13,517 nt of DNA from Oscillospiraceae bacterium (GTDB taxonomy: Bacteria > Bacillota > Clostridia > Oscillospirales > Acutalibacteraceae): the NCBI GenBank assembly GCA_028706415.1, contig JAQWBK010000039.1:1-13517 (forward strand), read 5' to 3'. Shown here one piece after another: positions 6,973 to 13,380 of the stretch. A program made the position numbers and the translations under genes. The notes under the pieces were generated by a model. That model searched no databases, was not told the origin of the DNA, and was given only the letters and a program-made list of their open reading frames with translations. Every line of letters starts with the position of its first letter. Within the stretch, counting starts at the first letter, position 1.

Positions 6973-7176
6973 ATGGCGGCTTATGTTGGGATATTGTCAA
7001 ACAGCGGCAAGGTTTTGGATAATGATACAGAAGCACTGGTTTATGCGTTTGAGAGGTGCGGCATTGAGCCCACCGAAAGCTGGCTTTATGTCGATGAGGA
7101 ATTTGGAGAGATCATGCTTGAGTGGTTCTTTTCGAGGGATTGGATTCGCTACCGCCACATAAATGATATACCGTGA
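6973..7176 (+). CDS. Small phage-like protein, function unknown
   Basis: This protein of about 67 residues starts MAAYVGILSNSGKVL and is acidic, ending in an aromatic-rich stretch (WLYVDEEFGE then WFFSRDWIRYR). I preferred ATG 6973 because GAAAGGA (6958-6964) is then about 8 nt upstream; ATG 6964 would sit directly on that site and adds MIF. It lies 15 bp before the sigma-like gene and probably shares its transcript. Short proteins of this look are common in Firmicutes prophages and conjugative elements, but I do not recognise a named family. No cysteines or membrane segments are present. Confidence 0.6.
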   Translation: MAAYVGILSNSGKVLDNDTEALVYAFERCGIEPTESWLYVDEEFGEIMLEWFFSRDWIRYRHINDIP

Positions 7177-7191
7177 AAGGATGGATTAGAT

Positions 7192-7575
7192 ATGACACCT
7201 AATGCAGCCGAGTTACGAAAATGGATAGGCCGTGCGCTGGCTTTACACAACAAATTGGTACCTGTTGAGCAGGCGGTAGAGGGGCTGGCGGGGGTTTGGG
7301 GCAACCATGTTATTCTAAGAGAACGGGACAGCCTGCGCACCCAAGAGGGGATAGCACGCATGGAGCTGAACGAGATGCTCTCGGGCGCTCGGCTTTCTCC
7401 ACGACAATATACAATAATGAATTTGCATTATCTTCAGTATTACAGCTGGACCAAGATTGCAGACAGGCTGCAAATTGAAAGGCGGTATGCACTTCAGGTA
7501 CATATACAGGCAATAGAGAGGTTGTCCGAGCAATTTGAGGCTCCGCCGGTGTTACAAAAAAGAACGGTCGGTTAG
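7192..7575 (+). CDS. Phage-type sigma-region-4-like DNA-binding protein
   Basis: This 127-residue protein has a C-terminal helix-turn-helix like region 4 of sigma-70 factors. LSPRQYTIMNLHYLQYYSW (69-86) is followed by TKIADRLQIERRYALQVHIQ (87-106). The N-terminal half is helical and lacks region 2, so it is probably not a full sigma factor. Similar proteins in Firmicutes phages and integrative elements act as late-gene or packaging-region activators. AAAGGATG precedes ATG 7192 at good spacing. It follows the small phage-like gene by 15 bp. Its stop overlaps that of the opposing gene by 4 bp (7572-7575), with no terminator hairpin between. The HTH assignment is firm and the role is inferred. 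Confidence 0.78.
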   Translation: MTPNAAELRKWIGRALALHNKLVPVEQAVEGLAGVWGNHVILRERDSLRTQEGIARMELNEMLSGARLSPRQYTIMNLHYLQYYSWTKIADRLQIERRYALQVHIQAIERLSEQFEAPPVLQKRTVG

Positions 7576-8630
7576 AGTAGGTCGGGTTCCCGGAGGTTCT
7601 CATTTTCGATGGTGGAAAGCTCGGCGCATATAGCGCGGGCGGTACTGTGATCCTCAAACACATGACGATAATAATGAATTCTAACCTTCTTTATTCGCAG
7701 GTCGGTGCGTGCTGTCCGCTCGGCAATCTGCTTGACGGTTTTTATTTTATCCTCCCATCCGAACAAATATACCGTCTGGGCACCGCGAGAGAGGCTGGCA
7801 CGCACTTTTTCTACATAGGCATCCCGGCCGTGCTTGAAGATAAACGAGCTGTTGGCAATCAGGCCGAAGGAGATGTGTATGTATTTTCCGTTATAATTAA
7901 GCTTTTTATGCTTATCCGAACAAAAACCAACCAGATAACCCAGGAATGCTTTGGCTTCTTTTTCAAAATCCTCGATAAAATACCGCCCGTCATAGCGGCG
8001 GAGGGATTTTGACAGCTCATTGAGAAAAACCGGCAGATATAGGCCGTTATAATCGATTTTTCGTAGCAGCTCGAAGTGCTTTAAAAAATGCTCATCATTT
8101 TTAAGAAGGTCGTTTAAGAAGGACTTTTCAAAATATGAAAGACTTTCTATATATGCCTGGGACAGTACCTTGCCCACCGTGCAAAGGTCGATTGCCTGTA
8201 CCAGCGGTTCATCCCGAAGATGGCGTTTAACGCTGCGTATCAAGCCCTGCCGCACATATTCGGTTATTGCCAGAACAAAAGATTTGTTTATATCATCATC
8301 GTCACTTATTTTGACAATGATTTGACCGCTTTTTAGAAAACTATCAGTCTTCTCACTTTTTACCCATTTGATTTTAACGCGATAGGGAAGAATATCATTG
8401 TCTATGCTTCCGATTGACTTTGTGGCATGTAAAATCTGGTTGCTAAGTCGTGTGGAGGTGTAGCGCTTGAATGTAAAAGAGCTGAGATGACGAAATACCG
8501 CCCAAAAACGCTCAACCGAGGTGAAAAGCCTGTCCCCGAAAAAAAGCACAAGTATGATCATGATGGCGACAATGCCCCATCCGCCGTATAAAACCAAAAA
8601 ATCGGTAATCGCTCCCATTAGCTTATCCAC
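7572..8630 (-). CDS. Membrane-anchored protein of unknown function, second gene of a coupled pair
   Basis: This protein of about 352 residues has one N-terminal membrane helix (about residues 13-32, VLYGGWGIVAIMIILVLFFG), then a large soluble and probably cytoplasmic part rich in Lys, Leu and Phe. The middle is helical (SYFEKSFLNDLLKNDEHFL and nearby). The C-terminal third looks alpha/beta, with strands such as KYIHISFGLIA, AQTVYLFGW and KKVRIHYYRH. I see no Walker, HEPN, nuclease or protease motif and do not recognise the family. I chose GTG 8630 because AGGAGG lies 6 nt upstream; TTG 8657 and ATG 8636 fit the site worse. It overlaps the upstream zinc-ribbon gene by 8 bp (GTGGATAA), so translation is coupled. 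It lies beside phage-like genes, which may mean cargo or a decayed element. Confidence 0.75.
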   Translation of the reverse strand: MDKLMGAITDFLVLYGGWGIVAIMIILVLFFGDRLFTSVERFWAVFRHLSSFTFKRYTSTRLSNQILHATKSIGSIDNDILPYRVKIKWVKSEKTDSFLKSGQIIVKISDDDDINKSFVLAITEYVRQGLIRSVKRHLRDEPLVQAIDLCTVGKVLSQAYIESLSYFEKSFLNDLLKNDEHFLKHFELLRKIDYNGLYLPVFLNELSKSLRRYDGRYFIEDFEKEAKAFLGYLVGFCSDKHKKLNYNGKYIHISFGLIANSSFIFKHGRDAYVEKVRASLSRGAQTVYLFGWEDKIKTVKQIAERTARTDLRIKKVRIHYYRHVFEDHSTARAICAELSTIENENLREPDLL

Positions 8631-8865
8631 AGTCATCCTCCTCGCTTTCCAAGTCAATTAGCGTGTTGCAGCACGACGGGTTTCCGCAGCAAAAGCAAAC
8701 AGAGTTTTCAAACGGAAATACTGCCGAAATGGTATCTTCTGCAATAACATTATGGCAAAAAAAGCAGGTTTCTTTATTATCGCAAACCGAATTGTAAATA
8801 CCCAAGGATTTAAGTAGGCTTTTTAGGTCGCTTGGGTGCACAGCTTTGAGCTGGTTATCTCTCAA
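8623..8865 (-). CDS. Cysteine-rich zinc-ribbon-like small protein
   Basis: This 80-residue protein has eight cysteines arranged like a zinc-binding module: Cys28, C34-FF-C37 with a following His38, then C57-F-CC-GNPS-CC at 57-66. About 20 residues separate the two knuckles, as in small treble-clef or zinc-ribbon domains. The N-terminus (residues 10-25) is a short helix and the C-terminus is very acidic (LESEEDD). The start is TTG 8865 with GGGGGTGA about 6 nt upstream. It is the first gene of a two-gene transcript and overlaps the membrane-anchored partner by 8 bp. A palindrome that covers the probable -10 lies just upstream. It could bind nucleic acid or the partner protein. No family is recognised. 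Confidence 0.7.
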   Translation of the reverse strand: MRDNQLKAVHPSDLKSLLKSLGIYNSVCDNKETCFFCHNVIAEDTISAVFPFENSVCFCCGNPSCCNTLIDLESEEDDCG

Positions 8866-9210
8866 TAAAAATCACCCCCGTTTGTACAGTATACAAATAA
8901 ATTTCGGATTTAATGACAGATATGATGCAACCTTTTTGAACGATATTAGTATTAGGTGGATATGATGGTTCACTCGGGAGGATGGGCGGGAAATCTTCGG
9001 GGGCGAAACTGCTTTAACTTTCATATAAAATCTGATAGAATACCATTATACTAATTCCGATTATAAAACTTCCAATAAATCAAGCAAAAAGCTTTGATAT
9101 ATGGGTTTTTGTGCGGGTTTATTGGTAAGGTATTATTAGACCCTTGATGGCGGGAGAGGTAAGCAAAAAAACGAATTTTCAAGCTGTATGCAAAAAGGAT
9201 GGTCATATTA
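8866..9210. other. Divergent intergenic region, about 345 bp
   Basis: This gap separates the zinc-ribbon gene and the radical SAM activase, which are divergent. It holds the palindromic operator at 8881-8897. An imperfect inverted repeat pair (8942-8956 with 9043-9056, core ATTAGTAT) bounds about 115 bp. A nested hairpin, CCAATAAA (9072-9079) with TTTATTGG (9118-9125), lies upstream of the activase gene. No Rex- or CRP/FNR-type site was recognised. A short ORF across 9144-9329 is a shadow of the activase gene. Confidence 0.5.
8881..8897 (-). promoter_or_regulatory. Palindromic operator overlapping the probable -10
   Basis: TTTGTA-CAGTA-TACAAA is a 17-bp inverted repeat with perfect 6-bp arms. 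It lies about 5 nt upstream of the ribosome binding site of the zinc-ribbon gene. Read on the minus strand it contains TATACT (8888-8893), a good -10, so a bound protein would block initiation. No strong -35 is visible, which fits a regulated promoter. Confidence 0.5.
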
Positions 9211-9939
9211 TTGAGAAATGTAATGGGGCGGATACATTCGGTCGAAAGCTTCGGAGCATTGGATGGCCCGGGGATACGATATGTTTTGTTTTTTCAGGGG
9301 TGCCCTCTGCGCTGTGTCTATTGCCATAATCCCGATTCTTGGTGTGTAAATGGCGGACAGGAGATAGGTTCGGTCGATGTTGTTCAGGATATTTTAAGAT
9401 ATAGGAATTTTATTAAAAACGGCGGGGTGACCCTTTCGGGGGGGGAACCGCTTATGCAGCCGGAATTTGCAGCCTCTATTATTGAAGGGTGCCGGCAACA
9501 CGGTCTGCATACCGCCATCGACACATCGGGGGGAGTTTCTCTTCTGCTCTGCCGTAAGCCGGTGGAAATGGCGGATTTGCTGCTGCTTGATATTAAGGCG
9601 GCAGATGATAAGCTGTTTATGAGGATAACCGGACACAGCATCAACAATACACTGGAAATGTTGGCCGAGCGGGAGCGTTTAGGCAAGCCGATATGGATAA
9701 GGCATGTGCTGGTTCCCGGCTTGACCCTTGACGATAAGCAGCTTCACGCCTTGGGGGAGATGCTGCGGCATTATTCCTGCATTGAAAGTTTGGAGTTGCT
9801 GCCCTTCCATAAGATGGGGGAATTCAAGTGGGAGGAAATGAAACAGCCATATACTCTGGGGGATATACAGCCTCCCGAGGCGGCTCAGGTGGAGCACGCC
9901 CGGGCCTTGCTGAAAGGATATGGGCTACCTGTAAAATAA
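9211..9939 (+). CDS. pflA: Pyruvate formate-lyase activating enzyme (radical SAM)
   Basis: This protein of about 242 residues is a glycyl-radical-enzyme activase. It uses S-adenosylmethionine and a [4Fe-4S] cluster to place a glycyl radical on its partner, probably pyruvate formate-lyase. The family start GRIHSVESFGALDGPGIR leads to GCPLRCVYCHNPD, whose CxxxCxxC cysteines bind the cluster. GGVTLSGGEPLMQPEF is the GGE motif that contacts SAM, and AIDTSGG follows. There is no ferredoxin-like insert, so it is the short PflA type. TTG 9211 fits AAGGATGG (9195-9202) best; ATG 9199 would abut the site and ATG 9223 has little upstream. No pflB is in the window. A terminator follows at 9955. The exact partner enzyme is inferred. 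Confidence 0.9.
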   Translation: MRNVMGRIHSVESFGALDGPGIRYVLFFQGCPLRCVYCHNPDSWCVNGGQEIGSVDVVQDILRYRNFIKNGGVTLSGGEPLMQPEFAASIIEGCRQHGLHTAIDTSGGVSLLLCRKPVEMADLLLLDIKAADDKLFMRITGHSINNTLEMLAERERLGKPIWIRHVLVPGLTLDDKQLHALGEMLRHYSCIESLELLPFHKMGEFKWEEMKQPYTLGDIQPPEAAQVEHARALLKGYGLPVK

Positions 9940-9954
9940 CAATTATTGACAATA

Positions 9955-9997
9955 AAAAACAACCACCCTGGGTTTTCAGCCCGGAGTGGTTGTTTTT
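9955..9997. terminator. Bidirectional terminator between pflA and leuB
   Basis: AAAAACAACCAC (9955-9966) pairs with GTGGTTGTTTTT (9986-9997), extended inside by a GC-rich CC(T)GGG/CCCGG(A) stem around a 7-nt loop. The A-run on one side and T-run on the other allow termination on both strands, serving the convergent genes. Confidence 0.88.
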
Positions 9998-10015
9998 ATA
10001 GGTGTTAATATAAGG

Positions 10016-10086
10016 TTTATACTGTTCTCAAGTAATACTGATCTCAAATAAAAATCGAGACATCTTTTACTTGAGAACAGTATAAA
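10016..10086. mobile_element. Repeat element A, copy 2 (with duplicated left arm)
   Basis: Outer arms of about 20 bp (10016-10035 and 10067-10086, core TACTGTTCTCAAGT) form an inverted repeat like the copy at 6729-6781. The left side holds a second arm (TACTGATCTCAAATAAAA, 10036-10053) that is closer to copy 1 than to its own outer arm. It lies 5 bp beyond the leuB stop, between leuB and the terminator, and has no coding capacity. Confidence 0.68.
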
Positions 10087-10090
10087 AGGT

Positions 10091-11164
10091 TTAGAGAGCC
10101 GCCACAACCGCATCTCCCATTTCAACCGTACCCACCTTTTTACCGCCTTGGGTGTAGATATCCGGGGTGCGAAGACCGTCCTCCAGCACCTTTTCAACCG
10201 CCGCTTCGATAGCATCGGCGGCAGCAAATTCATCAAAGGAATAACGAAGCATCATGGAAATCGACAGAATGGTTGCCAACGGATTGGCGATACCTTTGCC
10301 GGCAATATCGGGGGCAGAGCCGTGAATGGGTTCGTATAAACCCCGCGTTCCGTTTCCGAGGGAGGCTGAAGCCAGCATTCCGATCGAGCCTGCAACCTGG
10401 GAAGCCTCGTCAGACAGGATATCCCCGAAAATATTGGAGGCCAGAATTACATCAAACTGTTTGGGGTTACGCACCAGCTGCATGGCGGCGTTATCGATAT
10501 ACAGATGGGAAAGCTGAACATCGGGATATTCGGTTGCAACCCTCAATACGGTTTCACGCCATAAGCGGGAGGATTCCAGAACATTCGCCTTATCCACATT
10601 GCACAGCTTGCCGCCGCGTTTGCGTGCCGATTCAAAAGCCACCCGTGCAATACGCTCCACCTCGGTGGTTGTGTAATATTCGGTATCATAGGCAGCTTCC
10701 ACCCCATCAACCGTCTCTCGGCCGCGTTTGCCGAAATAGATGCCGCCGGTAAGCTCCCGCACCACCATAATATCCATGCTGTCACCGATTATGTCGGGGC
10801 GCAGCGGGCAGGCACCCTTGAGGGGGCCGTAAATTTTGGCGGGGCGCAGGTTTGCATATAGCTCCAGAGCGCCGCGAATACCCAGAAGGCCGGCTTCGGG
10901 ACGCCGGTTGCCGGGCAGATTATCCCATTTCCAGCCCCCAACAGCCCCGAGCAGCACCGCATCCGATGCCAAGCATTTATCTATTGTTTCCTGAGGCAGG
11001 GGAACGCCGGTTGCATCAATGGCGCAGCCCCCCATCAGGGCTTCGGTGTACTCTAGGGCAAAGCCAAACCGTTCCCCCGTCTTATCCAACACCTTAATGG
11101 CCTCGGCTACGATTTCGGGACCGATTCCATCGCCCCGTAATAATGTGATTTTGTATGTGTTCAT
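10091..11164 (-). CDS. leuB: 3-isopropylmalate dehydrogenase
   Basis: This 357-residue enzyme oxidises and decarboxylates 3-isopropylmalate to 2-ketoisocaproate with NAD, the third reaction of leucine synthesis. The order of motifs is intact: GDGIGPEI (11-18), substrate arginines Arg97, Arg107 and Arg136 (VVRELTGGIYFG), Tyr143, Lys192 (DKANVL), and metal-binding Asp224, Asp248 and Asp252 (NIFGDILSDEAS). The NAD loop LYEPIHGSAPDIAGKGIANP is also present. The combination of GGIYFG and the HGSAPDIAG NAD loop favours LeuB over isocitrate or tartrate dehydrogenases. ATG 11164 has AAGGGA upstream. It lies downstream of leuA, separated by repeat B copy 2, and is probably read from the leuA T-box promoter. 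Length is normal. Confidence 0.97.
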   Translation of the reverse strand: MNTYKITLLRGDGIGPEIVAEAIKVLDKTGERFGFALEYTEALMGGCAIDATGVPLPQETIDKCLASDAVLLGAVGGWKWDNLPGNRRPEAGLLGIRGALELYANLRPAKIYGPLKGACPLRPDIIGDSMDIMVVRELTGGIYFGKRGRETVDGVEAAYDTEYYTTTEVERIARVAFESARKRGGKLCNVDKANVLESSRLWRETVLRVATEYPDVQLSHLYIDNAAMQLVRNPKQFDVILASNIFGDILSDEASQVAGSIGMLASASLGNGTRGLYEPIHGSAPDIAGKGIANPLATILSISMMLRYSFDEFAAADAIEAAVEKVLEDGLRTPDIYTQGGKKVGTVEMGDAVVAAL

Positions 11165-11211
11165 TGATATATTCCCTTCTTATCCGCCCGCTTGGCGGTT
11201 AATTCCTTTAT

Positions 11212-11368
11212 GGTCACCTCTAAAAACCTGTTTTGAACGGATTCCGAGCAGAATTTTTGTCGGACAAGGAAAGCCGACGAAGCAAGGCTTTCCGCCTTAC
11301 GAGGAGGTTTGACGCAGTCCGGCGGATATTGTGCCGGAAGACGCCGGAAGGGGTTTTTAGAGGTGACC
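11212..11368. mobile_element. Repeat element B, copy 2 (MITE-like, intact, 157 bp)
   Basis: Perfect 17-bp terminal inverted repeats, GGTCACCTCTAAAAACC at 11212-11228 and its complement at 11352-11368, bound a non-coding 157-bp element. It is flanked by a TTAT direct repeat (11208-11211 and 11369-11372). An internal GGAAAGCC/GGCTTTCC stem (11268-11275 with 11286-11293) adds structure. It sits a few bases after the leuA stop, between leuA and leuB. The other copy is at 6720-6901 in reverse orientation. Confidence 0.8.
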
Positions 11369-11374
11369 TTATAT

Positions 11375-13051
11375 TTATTGGGCTAAGCTTCTGTTAATCG
11401 CGCACAAAACCCCTTGGATGGAGGCCATGTTGATATTATTCTCGATACCGACACCGAATACCGTTTGCCCGTCGGGGCTTTTAAGCGCGATATAGGCGAT
11501 TGCTTTGGAGTCAGAGCCGGAGGATATTGCATGCTCATGATAGGTCAGGAAATCGTAATCTGTCAACCCGACTTTTTTCACCGCCTGAAAAAATGCATCA
11601 ATAGGCCCGTTTCCCACGCCGTGGATATCTATGGTGCTGCTGTTGTGTCCCAAGGTTCCGTGGAAATGCACCTCGGAAGAATCCTTGCCCGTCTTTTCCA
11701 ACATACTGTGTCCAACAAGACGGAATTTTCCTTCAATATCAAGGTAGTTTTTGCGGAAGACATCGAATAATTCACCGGGCGAGAGCTCTCTGCCGATTTT
11801 GTCGCATTCTGCCTTAACAAGGGTTCCGAATTCGGGATGCATTTCTTTGGGCAGGTTATATCCGAAGTTGTTTTGCATTATGAATGCCGCGCCCCCCTTG
11901 CCCGATTGGGAATTAATGCGGATAATAGGCTCATACTGGCGGCCTACATCGGAAGGGTCTATGGGCAGATAGGGGATCTCCCAAAGCTGGCTGCCGGTTT
12001 CCTTCATATACCGCACACCCTTGTTTATCGCATCCTGATGTGAGCCGGAGAAGGCGGTGAAAACCAGATCCCCCACATACGGGTGGCGTTCATGGATCTG
12101 CATTTTTGTGCATTCCTCGAACATTTTGCGAAGGGATGGAAGATCGCTGAAATCAAGCCCGGGGTCGACTTGTTGGGTGTGCATGTTAAGCCCCATGGTG
12201 ACGATATCAAGGTTACCGGTGCGCTCTCCATTTCCGAAAAGGGTGCCTTCAACCCTTTGGGCGCCTGCCAACAGCGCCAGTTCTGCCGCCGCCACCCCGG
12301 TTCCCCGGTCGTTGTGAGGATGTACGCTTATTATTGCCCCTTCCCTGTTGGGAAGATTGCGAATAAAATATTCCACCTGATCTGCATAGGTGTTCGGGGT
12401 GGACATCTCCACCGTGTTGGGCAGGTTGAGAATAATCGGATTTTCAGGGCAAGCACCCAGTTCGGTCATAACAGCGGCGCAGATTTCCACCGCATTGTCC
12501 ATTTCGGTTCCCGAAAAGCTTTCGGGGGAATACTCGATGCGGATATTTGTATCCCCGTCGTAGTCTTCAACCAGCTTTTTTATCAGGCGGGCGCCCTCCA
12601 CTGCAATCTGAATTATACCCTGCATATCCTTTTTGAACACCACCTTGCGCTGTAAGGTGGAGGTGGAATTATAAAAATGGATTATTACATTTTTAGCGCC
12701 GCGAATCGCATCAAAGGTTTTGTGGATTAAATGCTCCCGCGCTTGTACCAGCACCTGAATGCTGACATCATCCGGAATGTGGCCGCCCTCAATAAGCTCG
12801 CGGCAGATTTCATATTCGGTCTCGGAGGCAGAGGGAAAACCCACCTCAATCTCCTTAAACCCAATATCGCAAAGGGCTTTAAAATATTTTAGCTTTTCCT
12901 CCAAATTCATCGGGTCAACCAATGCCTGATTACCGTCCCGCAGGTCGACACTGCACCATATCGGAGCTTTTTCAATGGTGTGGTCGGGCCACTTTCGGTC
13001 GGTCAGATTTATCCGGGGGAAGGGGGAATACTTTTGATATGCGGATTTCAT
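11375..13051 (-). CDS. leuA: 2-isopropylmalate synthase
   Basis: This 558-residue enzyme condenses acetyl-CoA with 2-ketoisovalerate, the committed step of leucine synthesis. The TIM-barrel catalytic domain shows DLRDGNQAL with Arg38 and metal-binding Asp39, IEVGFPSAS, and SVHPHNDRGTG with metal ligands His244 and His246. GNGERTGN (273-280) follows. The linker and C-terminal leucine-sensing domain run from about residue 430 to the end (GTLGHNSSTIDIHGVGNGP and GVGIENNINMAS). The length and the N-terminus (KYSPFPRINLTDRKWPDHTIEKAPIWCSVDLRDG region) fit the long LeuA subfamily found in Actinobacteria, fungi and some Clostridia. ATG 13051 has AAGGAGAG upstream. Expression is controlled by the T-box leader, with feedback inhibition expected from the C-terminal domain. 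Confidence 0.97.
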   Translation of the reverse strand: MKSAYQKYSPFPRINLTDRKWPDHTIEKAPIWCSVDLRDGNQALVDPMNLEEKLKYFKALCDIGFKEIEVGFPSASETEYEICRELIEGGHIPDDVSIQVLVQAREHLIHKTFDAIRGAKNVIIHFYNSTSTLQRKVVFKKDMQGIIQIAVEGARLIKKLVEDYDGDTNIRIEYSPESFSGTEMDNAVEICAAVMTELGACPENPIILNLPNTVEMSTPNTYADQVEYFIRNLPNREGAIISVHPHNDRGTGVAAAELALLAGAQRVEGTLFGNGERTGNLDIVTMGLNMHTQQVDPGLDFSDLPSLRKMFEECTKMQIHERHPYVGDLVFTAFSGSHQDAINKGVRYMKETGSQLWEIPYLPIDPSDVGRQYEPIIRINSQSGKGGAAFIMQNNFGYNLPKEMHPEFGTLVKAECDKIGRELSPGELFDVFRKNYLDIEGKFRLVGHSMLEKTGKDSSEVHFHGTLGHNSSTIDIHGVGNGPIDAFFQAVKKVGLTDYDFLTYHEHAISSGSDSKAIAYIALKSPDGQTVFGVGIENNINMASIQGVLCAINRSLAQ

Positions 13052-13073
13052 TTGATACTCTCCTTTTTATAAT

Positions 13074-13107
13074 AAAAAAAGCACCCATCCCAAAAAGGGA
13101 CGAGTGC
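13074..13107 (-). terminator. T-box attenuator terminator
   Basis: On the minus strand GCACTCGTCCC (13107-13097) pairs with GGGATGGGTGC (13091-13081) around a five-base T loop, followed by seven T residues (13080-13074). This is the intrinsic terminator that the T-box antiterminator competes with. Confidence 0.88.
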
Positions 13108-13338
13108 ATTAAATGCATCGTGGTACCACCCTAGTTCAAGCGCAAGTGCGCTCCTTAAAAACCTCGTATTCTAAAAGAATATTAAGGTTGGGCTTGTAAC
13201 GCCGCCATGCGTCCCGCCCTCATTAATTCGGACGGGCAACTCCGGGATGAGCTATCCACACAGGCTTCGATACCGGCTTACACCACCCGCCGGCTCTCTT
13301 GGCACGAAACGCCCATGTCTTATTCCCTTCATCGTCTT
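13074..13338 (-). ncRNA. T-box riboswitch leader, leucine-specific
   Basis: This leader precedes leuA and senses uncharged tRNA-Leu. Reading the minus strand, stem I carries the AGAGAGCCGG and GGTGGTG elements of the distal loop region (about 13284-13301). The specifier CTC (13249-13251) is followed by the usual purine A and then CCCGGAGT. The T-box AGGGTGGTACCACG lies at 13119-13132. Its UGGU would pair with the ACCA end of tRNA-Leu, whose discriminator base is A. Uncharged tRNA would stabilise the antiterminator and turn on leuA. Boundaries are approximate because they rest on the likely transcription start and the terminator. Confidence 0.92.
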
Positions 13339-13344
13339 TAAAAC

Positions 13345-13373
13345 ATTATATGCAAAGAAATTTAATTTGTCAA
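13345..13373 (-). promoter_or_regulatory. Consensus sigma-A promoter of the leu transcript
   Basis: On the minus strand TTGACA (13373-13368), exactly 17 bp, and TATAAT (13350-13345) match the vegetative consensus at every position. Transcription would start near 13338 and run into the T-box leader. Confidence 0.9.
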
Positions 13374-13380
13374 GAGGAAG

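Noticed and set aside
7192..7575. Calling the HTH protein a complete sigma factor
   Set aside because: Only a region-4-like segment is present; no region 2 core-binding or -10 recognition helix can be seen.
8881..8897. Interpreting the palindrome as a LexA (SOS) box
   Set aside because: The Firmicutes LexA box is GAAC-N4-GTTC; these arms are TTTGTA/TACAAA and do not match.
9144..9329. 61-codon ORF overlapping the start of pflA
   Set aside because: Different frame through the conserved cysteine motif of pflA; it is a shadow of that gene.
10273..10752. 159-codon ORF opposite leuB, and similar long ORFs opposite leuA and the transketolase genes
   Set aside because: These are antisense frames of conserved enzymes, with low-complexity, Arg/Pro-rich products and no ribosome binding sites.
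13246..13248. Reading the T-box specifier as AUC (isoleucine) instead of CUC
   Set aside because: The base after the specifier is normally a purine; CUC is followed by A whereas AUC is followed by C, and the downstream gene is leuA.
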